64,000 nt of DNA from Bradyrhizobium nitroreducens (GTDB lineage: Bacteria; Pseudomonadota; Alphaproteobacteria; Rhizobiales; Xanthobacteraceae). The stretch lies in the NCBI RefSeq assembly GCF_002776695.1, contig NZ_LFJC01000003.1, positions 7,864,467 through 7,928,466 on the forward strand, read 5' to 3'. A program made the translations under genes and the position numbers. The notes beneath the pieces were generated by a model. That model did no database searches and had not been told where the DNA came from. It saw only the letters and a program-made list of their open reading frames with translations. Shown piece after piece: positions 9,207 to 19,152 of this stretch. How positions within the stretch are numbered: the first letter of the stretch is position 1; each line of letters opens with the position of its first letter.

Positions 9207-11597
9207 TCAGGCGGCGTCGCGCCGCGACCGTTTGACGGGAGCGTCGAACAGGATCCGCTCGATCGGCTGCGGGCGGCCGAACAGATAGCCTTGGGCGAAA
9301 TTGACGCCGAGCGCCTTCAGCCGCTCGTATTCCTCGCGGGTCTCGACGCCCTCGGCGGTGACCGACATGTCGAGCCCGCGCGCCAGGGTCACGATCGAGG
9401 AGATGATGGCGGAGCTGCGCGGCTGATGCGTGAGGTTGCTGATGAAGGACTTGTCGATCTTGATCTTGTCGAACGGGAAGGTCGTCAGATAGCTCAGCGA
9501 CGAATAGCCGGTGCCGAAATCGTCGAGCGCGAGCTCGATGCCGAGCTGCTTCAGGCGCTGCATGAAGGCGAGATTTTCGACGCCGCGCTCCAGCAGCACG
9601 GATTCCGTGATCTCGATCTCGAGCCGCTGCGGCGACAGTCCGGAATCGGTGAGCGCCGCGCAGATTACCTCGAACAGCTCGGCTTCCTTGAACTGGATCG
9701 GCGACAGGTTGACTGCGACGGCGAGGTCCGAGGGCCAGCCGGCTGCATCCGCGCAGGCGCGCCGCAACACGAATTCGCCGAGCGGCACGATCAGCCCGGT
9801 CTCCTCCGCGAGCGAAATGAACTGGTCCGGCGGGATCAGGCCGCGCGTCGGATGGCGCCAGCGCACCAGAGCCTCGAAGCCGCGCCGCGCACCGCTGAGC
9901 GCGTCGATGAACGGCTGGTAATGCACCTCCAGCTGGCACTGCGCGATGGCATCGCGCAGATCCCCCTCCAGGGTGTTGCGGGCCTCCAGCTCGGCCGACA
10001 TCGCCTCGTCGTAGATGGTGAAGCAGTTGCGGCCCGCCGATTTCGAGCGATAGAGCGCAAGGTCCGCCTTCTTCAGGAGCTGCTCCTGATCGCTGCCGTG
10101 ATCCGGCGCGATGGCGATGCCGATGCTGGTGCCGATCTCGACGCGGTGACCGGGCAGGTGGAACGGTTCGGTCAGGAGCTTGGCGATCCGCGCCGCGAGC
10201 TCGGTCGAGCAGGCACGCTGATCCTCGCCAGCTTCCTGGATGATGGCGAACTCGTCGCCGCCGAGCCGCGCCAGTACGTCGCTCGCGCGCACCGAGGATT
10301 TCAGCCGCTGCGCCACCTGGCGCAGCAGCGCATCGCCGGCGCCGTGGCCGAGCGAGTCGTTGACGTTCTTGAAGCGGTCGAGGTCGAGCATCAGGATCGA
10401 GAACGGCAGGCCCCGCACGCCGAGCTGGCTGTTCATCTCGTCGAGCCGGGTGAGGAAGTAGGCGCGGTTCGGCAGTCCCGTCAGGGTGTCGGTCTGGGCG
10501 AGCTCGAGCACCCGCCGGTTGGCCAGCGACAGCCGCCGCGAGTTCCGGCTGGCCAGCATGAGATAGGTCGAGAGCGACAGCGTCAGCAGCATGCCGACGA
10601 CCAGGACCGCGCCGGCGCGATCGTAAGTCGTCTCCAGCGGACCGCCGGCGGTCGGCACCGCACGCACCTGCCAATCGGTATCGCCGATCTTGAGGCTGCC
10701 CGACCAGTGCAGCGCCCGCGCGACATCCCGCATCGACCGCGGCGCCGTGGCCGACGACGAATAATCCGGCAGCATCTGCTCCAGGCTGACGATCTGCGCC
10801 GTGAAGGGCGGATAGACGTTCATGCTGACCGCCGGGCTTGCACCGGTGGTCACGCGAATGCCCTGGATCAGCAGGGGCAGATCGAAGACGCCGACCACGA
10901 AGCCGGCGAGATTGCGGCGCCGGTCCGCAACCGTCTCACGCGAGGTACCCTTGGCGTAGACGGGAATGGCAACGAGAACGTCGGGCAGCCGGCCGCCCTC
11001 CTTCGGCTCGAACAGGCGGGTGCGAAGGGCCGCAATCCTGTCGTTGTCGCGGGCGCGCTCCAGCACCGCGCGGCGCTCCGGAACGGTGGCATAGTCCATG
11101 CCGTAGACCGTCGAGGTCTTTGGCTGGGTCGAGTAGAACACCGGGAAATACTCATCGCTCTGCGGCGCGGTCGCGAAGCCCTCACCCTGCAGCGATTTGA
11201 TGCGATAGCCGGAGACGCCGTCGGAGATCGCCGCGGCCTCGTATTCGGCGCGCTCCTTGCGGTTGACGCGGGGCAGCCAGGCAATGCGCAGCATGCCGGG
11301 ATGGCGCTCGAACAGGCGGGCGCTGAAAGTCTCGAATTCGCTGCGGGTGACCTCGTCGTTGGTCGATTCGAACAGCGTGCGCAGCGCGACCAGCCGGGAG
11401 ATGTATTCGCCCATGCCGTTCTGCATGACGATCGCTTCGGTCTCGGCCGCGTTCTCGAACTCGATCCTGTTGACGCGATCCTCCCACCGCGCCACGGCGG
11501 CCGCGCCCGCAACCGAGAACAGAAGACCGACGGCGATAGCGACGAGCGCAGGGCGATAGAGTCCGAGCAGCGGCGCGACACGCCACCATCCGGTCAT
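9207..11597 (-). CDS. CHASE-GGDEF-EAL membrane cyclic-di-GMP enzyme
   Basis: 796 residues from the ATG at 11597 (GGAG about 5 bases upstream; the longer reading to 11636 has no such site). A membrane helix near the N-terminus (PALVAIAVGLLFSVAGAAAVA), a periplasmic CHASE domain (about 60-290, with FSARLFERHPGMLRIAWLPRV), a second membrane helix, then GGDEF and EAL. The cyclase motif is RLGGDEFAII and is preceded by RASD, an intact RxxD product-inhibition site. The EAL domain keeps EALVRW, VNLSP, EITES, DDFGTGYSS, KIDKSF and AEGVE. An extracytoplasmic small-molecule signal probably controls cyclic-di-GMP turnover. Confidence 0.93.
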   Translation of the reverse strand: MTGWWRVAPLLGLYRPALVAIAVGLLFSVAGAAAVARWEDRVNRIEFENAAETEAIVMQNGMGEYISRLVALRTLFESTNDEVTRSEFETFSARLFERHPGMLRIAWLPRVNRKERAEYEAAAISDGVSGYRIKSLQGEGFATAPQSDEYFPVFYSTQPKTSTVYGMDYATVPERRAVLERARDNDRIAALRTRLFEPKEGGRLPDVLVAIPVYAKGTSRETVADRRRNLAGFVVGVFDLPLLIQGIRVTTGASPAVSMNVYPPFTAQIVSLEQMLPDYSSSATAPRSMRDVARALHWSGSLKIGDTDWQVRAVPTAGGPLETTYDRAGAVLVVGMLLTLSLSTYLMLASRNSRRLSLANRRVLELAQTDTLTGLPNRAYFLTRLDEMNSQLGVRGLPFSILMLDLDRFKNVNDSLGHGAGDALLRQVAQRLKSSVRASDVLARLGGDEFAIIQEAGEDQRACSTELAARIAKLLTEPFHLPGHRVEIGTSIGIAIAPDHGSDQEQLLKKADLALYRSKSAGRNCFTIYDEAMSAELEARNTLEGDLRDAIAQCQLEVHYQPFIDALSGARRGFEALVRWRHPTRGLIPPDQFISLAEETGLIVPLGEFVLRRACADAAGWPSDLAVAVNLSPIQFKEAELFEVICAALTDSGLSPQRLEIEITESVLLERGVENLAFMQRLKQLGIELALDDFGTGYSSLSYLTTFPFDKIKIDKSFISNLTHQPRSSAIISSIVTLARGLDMSVTAEGVETREEYERLKALGVNFAQGYLFGRPQPIERILFDAPVKRSRRDAA

Positions 11598-11923
11598 ACG
11601 TCTCCGATCCTGATCGTTCCGATCGCGATCGCCCATCTTGAAGCCGCCGTCCCCTATCCGCGACGAACCGAACCTCTGGTTGAGGTACCGGCGCGGCTAT
11701 CGGAACAAGGCCGCGGTTAAGAACTGCACAATTTCGGAACCCGGCGGCTCCGCATTGCTCGGCTTAGTTAACGATTGCCCTGCGAATTACCGGAGTCTGG
11801 AGATAAGTTGCCGGTTTTCCCCGAAGTCTTACGGGGCCTCCCCACGGCACGGAGTTAGCCTCCTGTTCAGCCTCGCAGACCTATCGTTCCTGCAACGGCA
11901 TCGACCATCCGGCAATCAATTTC
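11598..11923. other. divergent intergenic region
   Basis: 326 bases between the CHASE-GGDEF-EAL gene (minus) and the binding-protein gene (plus). It must hold both promoters. No convincing gene, repeat or strong palindrome was seen. Confidence 0.5.
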
Positions 11924-13090
11924 ATGACACGATCGCGATCCGCGACCTATCTCGCCTTGACCATCGCATTGCTGGCCGCAGCGCTGCTCCCGGCGAAGGG
12001 CGACGAGGCCGGCGTCAGCGAGGATGCGATCCTGTTCGGCCAGGCCGCCGCGCTGGAAGGCCCCTCCTCCGCGCTCGGACAGCGCATGCGGCAAGGCATC
12101 GTCGCGGCATTCACCGAGATCAATGCCAAAGGCGGCGTCCACGGCCGCAAGCTTCAGCTCATCAGCCGTGACGACGGCTACGATCCCGACCGCTCGGTGT
12201 CGCAGACGCTGCATCTGATCGAGGACGACAAGGTGTTTGCGCTGATCGGCGCCGTGGGCACGCCGACCGCGATGGCGACAATTCCGATCACCAGCGCCAG
12301 GAACGTTCCCTTCATCGGTCCGTTCAGCGGCGCTGAATTTCTGCGCGACCTCGAGCTCGCGAACGTCGTCAACATCCGCGCGAGCTATGGCGCGGAGGCC
12401 GAAGCGTGGATCAAGCACCTCACCGAGGATCGCCACTTCACCCGCATCGCCATCTTCTACCAGGACGATTCCTTCGGCCGCGACGGCTTGGTCGGCGTCA
12501 AGCGCGCGCTCGCCAAGCGCGGCCTGGAGCTCGCCGCCGAAGGCACGTTCGAGCGCAACACCCGCGCGGTCACGGCCGCCTGGCGGACGATCAAGCGCGC
12601 CGAACCCGAGGCCATCGTGATGGTCGGGACCTACGGGCCCTGCGCCGAGTTCATCAAGCTGGCGCACCGCAGCGGCTTCTATCCGACCTTCGTCAACGTC
12701 TCCTTCGTCGGCGCCAATGCGCTTGCCAAGGAGCTCGGCCCCGAGGGTGAAGGCGTCATCGTCTCCCAGGTCGTGCCGTTTCCATGGGATCGCTCGCTCA
12801 GGCTCGTCGCCGACTACCAGGCGGCGCAGAAGGCGTTCGACCCGACGCTGACGCCGGACTTCGTGTCGCTGGAAGGCTATCTCTCCGGCCGGCTCACGGC
12901 CGCGGCGCTGGAGATGGCCGGGCCGAAACCGACCCGCGCGGGCCTGCTCCGCGCCATCAACGATGTCGGGCGCTTCGACATCAGCGGCAGCATCGTCACC
13001 GTCGGCATGCGCATGATCGATACGCCCCCGAAAGTGTTTTTGACGGTGATCCAGAAGGACGGAACGTTCAAGGCGGTGGACCGGCTGTAG
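11924..13090 (+). CDS. ABC transporter substrate-binding protein, LivK/Liv-type
   Basis: 388 residues with a Sec signal peptide (hydrophobic stretch about 8-22, cleavage near residue 26). The mature part follows the branched-chain amino-acid binding protein fold: ILFGQAAALEGPSSALGQRMRQGI, INAKGGVHGRKLQLISRDDGY, and IGAVGTPTAMATIPITSARNVPFIGPF. No permease or ATPase gene is adjacent, so it either feeds a distant Liv transporter or acts as a sensor partner. The ligand is probably an amino acid, amide or aromatic acid. Confidence 0.88.
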   Translation: MTRSRSATYLALTIALLAAALLPAKGDEAGVSEDAILFGQAAALEGPSSALGQRMRQGIVAAFTEINAKGGVHGRKLQLISRDDGYDPDRSVSQTLHLIEDDKVFALIGAVGTPTAMATIPITSARNVPFIGPFSGAEFLRDLELANVVNIRASYGAEAEAWIKHLTEDRHFTRIAIFYQDDSFGRDGLVGVKRALAKRGLELAAEGTFERNTRAVTAAWRTIKRAEPEAIVMVGTYGPCAEFIKLAHRSGFYPTFVNVSFVGANALAKELGPEGEGVIVSQVVPFPWDRSLRLVADYQAAQKAFDPTLTPDFVSLEGYLSGRLTAAALEMAGPKPTRAGLLRAINDVGRFDISGSIVTVGMRMIDTPPKVFLTVIQKDGTFKAVDRL

Positions 13091-13135
13091 TGTCTGTTCC
13101 GATGAAACTCCACCAGCGCCCCGACGGAAGTGCGT

Positions 13136-13281
13136 TCCCTCCCCCCTTGTGGGGGAGGGCTAGGGAGAGGGGTGGCCCAGGAAAAGGTGCTTGTTGCTAG
13201 CGATGCACCGGTCAGTGCGTGACGGAGAGAATCCCCGTGTGGCACCCCCTCCCTGCCCCTCCCCCACAAGGGGGGAGGGAA
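13136..13281. repeat. paired inverted GC-rich repeat
   Basis: Arms 13136-13173 and 13244-13281 are near-perfect complements; each contains the palindrome CCCCCTTGTGGGGG. It lies between the 3' end of the Liv-type binding protein and the 3' end of the convergent dehydrogenase, where it could also fold as a bidirectional terminator. Related pairs occur at 22812, 36955, 39763, 42076 and 45264. Confidence 0.75.
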
Positions 13282-13314
13282 CGGAGAGAGCGGTGCTGTC
13301 GGCTGGGATCGGCT

Positions 13315-14292
13315 TTAGGGCCGCCGCGTCCAGCGGTCGGCGTTGACGGCGCCCGGCGGAACCTCGCCTTTGACGATGGCCTCGACCTGACGCACGGTCT
13401 CCAGCGACTGATATTCGATCGCCTGCGGCGTCAGGCCGCCGACATGCGGCGTGGCGATCACGTTCGGCAGCTTCGCCAGCTCGGGCGTCGGCATCTGGTC
13501 GGGCGCGCGGCCGACGTCCATCGCGGCGCCGGCGATGCGATGCTCCAGCAGCGCACGCGCCAGCGCGGCCTCGTCGACGAGATTGCCGCGCGAGAGATTG
13601 ATGAAGAACGCGTGCTTCTGCATGCGCGCCAGGGCCGCCTCGCCGATCAGGTTCTCGGTCTGCTCGTTGGCGATGGCGAGGCAGACGACGTAATCGGACG
13701 CAGCGAGCAGCTCGTCCAGGCCGACGTGCCTGATCGCGCTGTCGCCGACATCGGCGAAGGGATCGGCAACCAGCACCTCCATGCGCAGCACCTTCGCGAT
13801 CTCGGCGAGATAGCGCCCGATACTGCCATAGCCGATGATGCCGATCCTGCTGCCGGCGAGTTGGCGCCCCATCCGCGCCTCCGGCTTGCGGCCGGCCTGG
13901 TAGTCCGCCGTGGTCCGCGAGACGCCGCGGGAGAGATCGACCATGAAGCCGAGTGCGAGCTCGGCGACCGCCTGAACGAAGCCCGGCCCGGCGCGGGTCA
14001 CGAGCACGCCCGCCTTCGAGGCCTCCTCGACATTGATGTTGCGGATGTCGACGGCACAGCGGACGAAGGCCCGCAAGCGCGGCAGTTGCGCAAAGATCTC
14101 GCCGCGGCCTTCGGTCATGCGATCGGCGACGATGATGTCGGCATCATCGGCGGCGCGGACGAGGCCGGCAGCATCGAGCGGATCGTCACCCTCGTGCAGG
14201 ATCACCTCGGCGGCCGCGCGCAGGCCGTTCAGGCTGCGATCGCCGTAGTAATTGCGCCGCATCTCCGGGGTGTGCGCGAGCAGGACCTTCAC
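13315..14292 (-). CDS. D-isomer-specific 2-hydroxyacid dehydrogenase
   Basis: 325 residues from a GTG with AAGGAG 8 bases upstream. The NAD-binding Rossmann motif GIIGYGSIGRYLA lies near residues 148-160. The catalytic region includes FFINLSRGNLVDE and ATPHVGG, carrying the usual Arg, Glu and His positions of phosphoglycerate/hydroxypyruvate reductase relatives. It reduces or oxidises a 2-keto/2-hydroxy acid. It is 12 bases downstream of the TRAP carrier on the same strand, so it probably acts on the acid imported by that carrier or its product. Confidence 0.9.
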   Translation of the reverse strand: MKVLLAHTPEMRRNYYGDRSLNGLRAAAEVILHEGDDPLDAAGLVRAADDADIIVADRMTEGRGEIFAQLPRLRAFVRCAVDIRNINVEEASKAGVLVTRAGPGFVQAVAELALGFMVDLSRGVSRTTADYQAGRKPEARMGRQLAGSRIGIIGYGSIGRYLAEIAKVLRMEVLVADPFADVGDSAIRHVGLDELLAASDYVVCLAIANEQTENLIGEAALARMQKHAFFINLSRGNLVDEAALARALLEHRIAGAAMDVGRAPDQMPTPELAKLPNVIATPHVGGLTPQAIEYQSLETVRQVEAIVKGEVPPGAVNADRWTRRP

Positions 14293-14304
14293 GACAAGAC
14301 TCCT

Positions 14305-16164
14305 TCAGTAGCCGAATGACCGCGGCAGCGCGGTCGACAGCCACGGCACGAAGGCGATGACGAGCAGGCAGAGGAACAGGAGGCCGAGATAGCCCATGAT
14401 CGGCTTCACGGTCTGCTCGATCGGCACGTTGCCGATGAGGCAGGCGCCATAGAGCCCGAGCCCGAGCGGCGGCGCGAACAGGCCGATGCCCATGGCGATG
14501 ACCAGGACGACGCCGAAATGCAGGGGATCGACGCCGAGCTGCACCGCGACCGGCAGCAGCAGCGGCCCGAAGATGATCAGCGCGGCCGCGCCCTCCAGCA
14601 CCGAGCCCATCACGATCAGCACGGCGATCGCCAGCAGGATGAACAGCCAGACACCCGAGGTCTTTGACAATCCGAGCATGAAATCCCCGACCGCATGCGG
14701 CACCTGCTGCAGGGTCAGCGTGAACGCGAGCGATTGCGCGGCGGCGACGATGAACAGCACGAGACCGGCGCGGGTCGCCGCCTGGACGAAACTATGCGCA
14801 GCCGATCTGAAGCTGAGCTCGCGAAACACCACGCTGCCGACAACGAGTGCATAAGCCACGGCGAAGGCCGAAATCTCCGTCGCCGTGGCAAAGCCGCTCT
14901 TGAAGCCGAAGAAGATCATGAAGATCAGGCCGAAGGATGCGATCGCGCCGCTCCACAGGCCCGACACCGGCATCTGCGGCTCGACCTCCTCGACCCTGTC
15001 CGGCCGCTTGCCGAAGATGATGGACACCGCGATCAGGACAGCCGCCATCAGCGCCGAGGGCAACAGGCCGGCAACGAACAGGCCGCCGATCGACAGGTTG
15101 GCGACGAAGCCGAGAATGATCAGGTTGATGCAGGGCGGAATCGTTTCCGCCATCACCGCGGAGGCAGCGAGCAGCGCCACCGCGCCGCCCGGATTTTGCC
15201 TGGAGCGGCGGGCCGCAGGGATCAGCACCGAGCCGACCGCGGCGACATCCGCCATCTTCGAGCCCGAGATGCCGGAGAACAGCACCATCGACGCCACCAT
15301 CACGACGTTCAGCCCGCCGCGCATGCGCCCGACCCCGCGCTGCAACAGCTCAATCAGACGGACCGACATGCCGTTGGCTTCCATGAGGTAGCCGACCAGG
15401 ATGAAGAAGGGGATCGCGAGCAGCACGAAATTGTCGATGCCGCGCGCCATCTGCTGGGCGAAGATGACGCCGGGCAGCGCGCCCTCGACCCAGATGAAAA
15501 CGAGCGCGGCCAGCGCCAATGCAAAGCCGATCGGCAAGCCGCCGAACAGCGTCGCAAAGAAGCCGATCAGCATCAGCGTGCCCGCCGACGGCACCGAGGA
15601 TGGCGACAGGTAGTCCCAGGCGAGATAGAGGCCGGTCACCACGACGATCGCGATCAGGCCGCGGACGATATCGGGGAACGGGCGCGCGCAGAGATGGTCG
15701 ATTGCGAAGACCGTCATGAACAGCGCGCCGATGCCCATGGGGTAGAAGGTCAATTCCAGCGGCAGGCCGGAGCCGGTGGTCTGGCCGGCGGTGAGCGAGC
15801 CCAGCTTGATGGCGTTATAGGCGACGTAGCCGGAGATCAGCACGATCAGCAATGCGCTGGCGGCATCGACCAGCGCGCGCAGCCGCGTCGGCAAGAGATC
15901 GCGGAAGAAGGAGACGCCGACATTCTCGCCGCGCGCGAGCGCGCTCGCCGCGCCGAAGAAGGCCGAACCGACCATCAGCCCGCGCGCGACGTCGTCGGAC
16001 CATTCGACCGGCGCGTTGAAGAAGAAGCGCAGCAGCACGGAAACGCAGACCACCACGAGATCGGCGGCGAGCAGGATGGCCGCAATCGCGTCGCTGAGGC
16101 GAAGCAGCAGGGCGACACTGCCATGGCGGCCGCCCGAGACGGGCACGGCGGCTGTGATCGTCAT
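14305..16164 (-). CDS. TRAP transporter fused small and large membrane subunits (DctQM)
   Basis: 619 residues. The first 170 or so form the four-helix DctQ part (RFFFNAPVEWSDDVARGLMVGSAFFGAASAL is typical), fused to a DctM part of about 12 helices (GLPIGFALALAALVFIW, IPFFILVGYLMEANGMS, GISGSKMADVAAVGSVLIPA). Fused QM proteins are common in this carrier family. The start overlaps the end of the DctP gene, so the two are translated together. The complex uses an ion gradient to import a carboxylate or similar acid delivered by DctP. Confidence 0.93.
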   Translation of the reverse strand: MTITAAVPVSGGRHGSVALLLRLSDAIAAILLAADLVVVCVSVLLRFFFNAPVEWSDDVARGLMVGSAFFGAASALARGENVGVSFFRDLLPTRLRALVDAASALLIVLISGYVAYNAIKLGSLTAGQTTGSGLPLELTFYPMGIGALFMTVFAIDHLCARPFPDIVRGLIAIVVVTGLYLAWDYLSPSSVPSAGTLMLIGFFATLFGGLPIGFALALAALVFIWVEGALPGVIFAQQMARGIDNFVLLAIPFFILVGYLMEANGMSVRLIELLQRGVGRMRGGLNVVMVASMVLFSGISGSKMADVAAVGSVLIPAARRSRQNPGGAVALLAASAVMAETIPPCINLIILGFVANLSIGGLFVAGLLPSALMAAVLIAVSIIFGKRPDRVEEVEPQMPVSGLWSGAIASFGLIFMIFFGFKSGFATATEISAFAVAYALVVGSVVFRELSFRSAAHSFVQAATRAGLVLFIVAAAQSLAFTLTLQQVPHAVGDFMLGLSKTSGVWLFILLAIAVLIVMGSVLEGAAALIIFGPLLLPVAVQLGVDPLHFGVVLVIAMGIGLFAPPLGLGLYGACLIGNVPIEQTVKPIMGYLGLLFLCLLVIAFVPWLSTALPRSFGY

Positions 16165-16165
16165 C

Positions 16166-17197
16166 TCAGGCTTGCGTCGCGCGGATGATGTCGATGACGG
16201 CCTTGGACTCCGGCCGCGCCTTGATGAAGTTCTCGATCTGCGGCGCCACGCGCTTCTTGAAGGCCTCGCGGTCGCATTCGGCGACCGTCACGCCCTTTTC
16301 GGTCAGAGCGGCCAGCGCTTCCTTCTCGACCGCAAGGCCGTGGGCGCGGGTGTCGACCGCAGCCTTCTTCGCGGCATCGAGGAAGCCCTCGCGCAGCTTC
16401 GGGTCCATGCGGTTGTAGGTCATGTCGCTGAAGTAGATCGCGAGCGGCGAGAAATTGTGCTGCGTCAGCGCGTAGAATTTCGCGGTTTCGAAGAACTTGC
16501 TGGCGAGGATGGTCGGCGGATCGTGCTCGAGGCCGTCGAGCACGCCGGCCTGCAAGGCCGTGTAGATCTCGCCGAACGCCAGCGGGGTCGCGGCGGCGCC
16601 CATCAGCCGCAGGCATTCGGTGATGACGGGATTGGGCAGCGTCCTGATCTTGAGGCCGGCGAGATCCTCCGGGGTCTTCACCGGCTTCTTCGCCAGCACG
16701 CTGCGCGAGCCGAAATTATAGGCCCAGGCGATGATGCGGATGTTGCCGCCCTTGAGCAGCGCGTCCTCGATCGGCTTGGCCGCGCCGGCATCGAACGCCT
16801 TGGTCTGTTGCGGGAAGCTCGAGAACAGAAAGCCGAGATCGTAGGTGCCGACCAGCGGCACCAGATTGGCCGAGATCGACGAGCCCGACACCATGAGATC
16901 GATGACACCGAGCTTCACGGAATTGATGACGTCGATCTCCTGACCGAGCTGATTGTCCGGGAAGAAGGCGACCTCGACCTGCTCGCCGAGCCCGTTGCCC
17001 TTCAGGTTCTTGACGAGGTTGTCGTAGTAGACACGGCCGTTGGCGAACTTGGGATCGTTCGGCAGCGAGGAGGAGCATTTCAGCTTCAGCGTCGCGGCTT
17101 CGGCGCGGCCGACGATGGCGGGAGAGAGCACGAGACCGGCGGTGACCGCCGCCGATGACTTGATGAACGCGCGACGGCTCGCAGGCACAATGGTCAT
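16166..17197 (-). CDS. TRAP transporter substrate-binding protein (DctP), Tat-exported
   Basis: 343 residues. The N-terminus SRRAFIKSSAAVTAGL is a twin-arginine signal with a cleavage site after GRAEA. The mature protein has the DctP fold, including SRSVLAKKPVKTPEDLAGLKIR-like wording with the conserved arginine region (LAGLKIRTLPNPV) that contacts ligand carboxylates, and EIYTALQAGVLDGLEHDPPT. It is first in a three-gene unit with the fused membrane subunit and a hydroxyacid dehydrogenase, which suggests a hydroxy- or keto-acid substrate. Confidence 0.93.
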   Translation of the reverse strand: MTIVPASRRAFIKSSAAVTAGLVLSPAIVGRAEAATLKLKCSSSLPNDPKFANGRVYYDNLVKNLKGNGLGEQVEVAFFPDNQLGQEIDVINSVKLGVIDLMVSGSSISANLVPLVGTYDLGFLFSSFPQQTKAFDAGAAKPIEDALLKGGNIRIIAWAYNFGSRSVLAKKPVKTPEDLAGLKIRTLPNPVITECLRLMGAAATPLAFGEIYTALQAGVLDGLEHDPPTILASKFFETAKFYALTQHNFSPLAIYFSDMTYNRMDPKLREGFLDAAKKAAVDTRAHGLAVEKEALAALTEKGVTVAECDREAFKKRVAPQIENFIKARPESKAVIDIIRATQA

Positions 17198-17626
17198 GGT
17201 GCGGCTTCTCCCACTTTATTTTTGTACGGCGCGGTCGTTGCCGCAGCCTGTTGCCTGAACTGTATGGCCAAAGCGACGGCACAGGCAAGCGCGGCAGCCC
17301 GGCAGCCACCGAACCGCACAGCGCGCGCAGCGTTGGCCCGCAAGCACGGCTGATGACGAGGATTCCCTTGGGATTTGCGATGATGATCGACCTGCGGCGA
17401 CATCCGTCGCAACGAGCGCAGTCGCGCAAAAGGCCACATCAATCCAATTGTCGCATGGATCAATGCGCAATTCACATGGATGAGCACAGAACGACAGGAT
17501 CCGGCTCCGACAGACAACCTGCCCCATTTTGCCGCAGCCGAACCGTGATTTAGGGCACAGACAGACTCATGGCGACCCTCTAGAAAAAGTGGCATCATCG
17601 CACGCATTGCCTATGGAGGTGACACC
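17198..17626. other. divergent intergenic region
   Basis: 429 bases between the DctP gene (minus) and the caspase-like gene (plus). Short frames here lack coding character and good starts. It contains an imperfect inverted repeat at 17446-17472, listed separately. Confidence 0.5.
17446..17472. promoter_or_regulatory. imperfect inverted repeat, possible operator
   Basis: AATTGTCGCAT and ATGCGCAATT are complements except for one extra T, around GGATCA. A direct repeat CATGGAT overlaps it (17454-17460 and 17475-17481). It lies in the gap between two divergent genes, where a regulator site is plausible; no regulator gene is adjacent. Confidence 0.3.
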
Positions 17627-19102
17627 ATGCGCCGTCCAGTTTTTTCCAGTTTATTTCTAGCCTCCGGCATTCTGGCCCTCACCCAGTTGACGACCCCTAC
17701 CGACGCCGCCGCCGAGGCGCGGCTCGCGCTGGTGATCGGCCAGTCCGCCTATCGCACGGTGCCCGAGCTGCCCAACGCCGCCAACGACGCCAAGGGCATG
17801 ACGGAGCTGCTTGGCAATGCCGGCTTCAACGTCACCACGGCGGCCAATCTTGCGCAGAGCGAGATGCGCACGGCGATCTCCGATTTCGCCGGCAAGGTCA
17901 GCGCCAGTGGCGCCGACACCGTCGCGCTGGTGTTCTATGCCGGCCATGGGCTGCAGATCGACGGCGAGAACTATCTCGTTCCGGTCGATCTCGATCCCAA
18001 GCGCGAAGCCGACATTCCGCTCCAGGGCGTGCGCCTGAACGACCTGCTCAACACGCTCGGCGCGTTGCCGACGCGGGCACGCATCTTCATGCTCGACGCC
18101 TGCCGCAACAACCCGTTCCCCGCACTGAGCGGCGCCGGCCACGGCCTTGCGATCGTCGACACCAAGGCCGGCGCGCCCGGCTCCTTCATTTCCTATTCGA
18201 CCTCGCCCGGCGCCGAAGCCGAGGACGGCTCCGGCATCGACAGCCCCTACACCACAGCGGCGCTGACCATCGCCAAGCAGCCCAATCTGCCGATCGAGGA
18301 GGTGTTCAAGCGCATCCGCGTCGCCGTCGCGCAATCGACTGACGGCCGGCAGATCCCCTGGGAAAGTTCCTCGCTCACCACCGACTTCAAGTTCTTCGGC
18401 GAGAGCAGCGGCAGCACGCCCGCTCTTCCCGGCGCATCCGCGATGGCGCTCGCCGGCGGCACGCGCAGCGTCGAGGACTGGCGCAAGACCTTGCAGGGCA
18501 AGCCTGCGATGGTGGCTTATGAGCTCGTGATCACCGACGACACCGTCGAGGCGTATCAGGCCTATATCGAGCTGTACGCGCAGGACACCCGCACGCCGCG
18601 CGTGCGCACCGTGCTGGAACGGCGGCGCCAGATGCTGGCCTGGGAGCGTGCCACCGCCATCAACACCCGCGCCTCGTTCGAGGCCTATCTCGCCAACTGG
18701 GACAACAGCGACCTCGCTGCGACCGCGCGCCGGCTGCTCTTGCGCGTGCAGAACCGCAATTATGGCGTGCCTGTCGCCGCCGTGGCGACCCCGGTCGCCG
18801 TCGCGATGGCCCCGACCTGCCCGTGCTCGACGCCAGCGGCACCGGCAACGCCGATCAATCCCAGCGTCGCGCCCGTGATCAAGAAACGCGTCGACGACAC
18901 GCCGCCCAAGCGCAAGGTGGTCGAGACGCCGCCGAAGCGCCGGCCGCCGCCGGACGAAGTGATCTACGAGCGCGCGCCGCCCCCCGGCCCGCCGCCCGGC
19001 GCCGTCATGCAAGGCGTCGGCATTGGTATCGGCATCGGCATCGGAATGGGCGGCCGCGGCGGCGGCGATCATTATCGCGGCGACTACAACCGCAGGTACT
19101 GA
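17627..19102 (+). CDS. secreted caspase-family (peptidase C14) protein
   Basis: 491 residues with a clear ribosome site (TGGAGGTG) and an N-terminal signal peptide (about 1-29). The caspase p20-like domain (about 31-265) has the catalytic dyad intact: His107 in VFYAGHG and Cys159 in LDACRNNPF. A middle region of about 100 residues (EDWRKTLQGKPAMVAYELVI onward, helical, like regions found after bacterial caspase domains) precedes a Pro/Lys-rich linker (380-460) and a Gly-rich tail of repeated GI pairs. Bacterial members are Arg/Lys-specific or uncharacterised proteases; export suggests action in the periplasm. A paralogue lacking both catalytic residues lies at 44407. Confidence 0.9.
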   Translation: MRRPVFSSLFLASGILALTQLTTPTDAAAEARLALVIGQSAYRTVPELPNAANDAKGMTELLGNAGFNVTTAANLAQSEMRTAISDFAGKVSASGADTVALVFYAGHGLQIDGENYLVPVDLDPKREADIPLQGVRLNDLLNTLGALPTRARIFMLDACRNNPFPALSGAGHGLAIVDTKAGAPGSFISYSTSPGAEAEDGSGIDSPYTTAALTIAKQPNLPIEEVFKRIRVAVAQSTDGRQIPWESSSLTTDFKFFGESSGSTPALPGASAMALAGGTRSVEDWRKTLQGKPAMVAYELVITDDTVEAYQAYIELYAQDTRTPRVRTVLERRRQMLAWERATAINTRASFEAYLANWDNSDLAATARRLLLRVQNRNYGVPVAAVATPVAVAMAPTCPCSTPAAPATPINPSVAPVIKKRVDDTPPKRKVVETPPKRRPPPDEVIYERAPPPGPPPGAVMQGVGIGIGIGIGMGGRGGGDHYRGDYNRRY

Positions 19103-19125
19103 GCCGGCCCAGCATCGACATCGCA

Positions 19126-19150
19126 CCGGCTCGCACGCACCGCGAGCCGG
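19126..19150. terminator. strong hairpin between convergent genes
   Basis: Perfect 9-bp stem CCGGCTCGC / GCGAGCCGG with a 7-base loop. It begins 24 bases after the caspase stop and ends 2 bases before the 3' end of the convergent small gene. There is no T-run, so termination is inferred from placement. Confidence 0.5.
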
Positions 19151-19152
19151 AT

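Noticed and set aside
9054..11720. 888-codon open frame on the plus strand
   Set aside because: Antisense shadow of the CHASE-GGDEF-EAL gene caused by high GC; no motifs.
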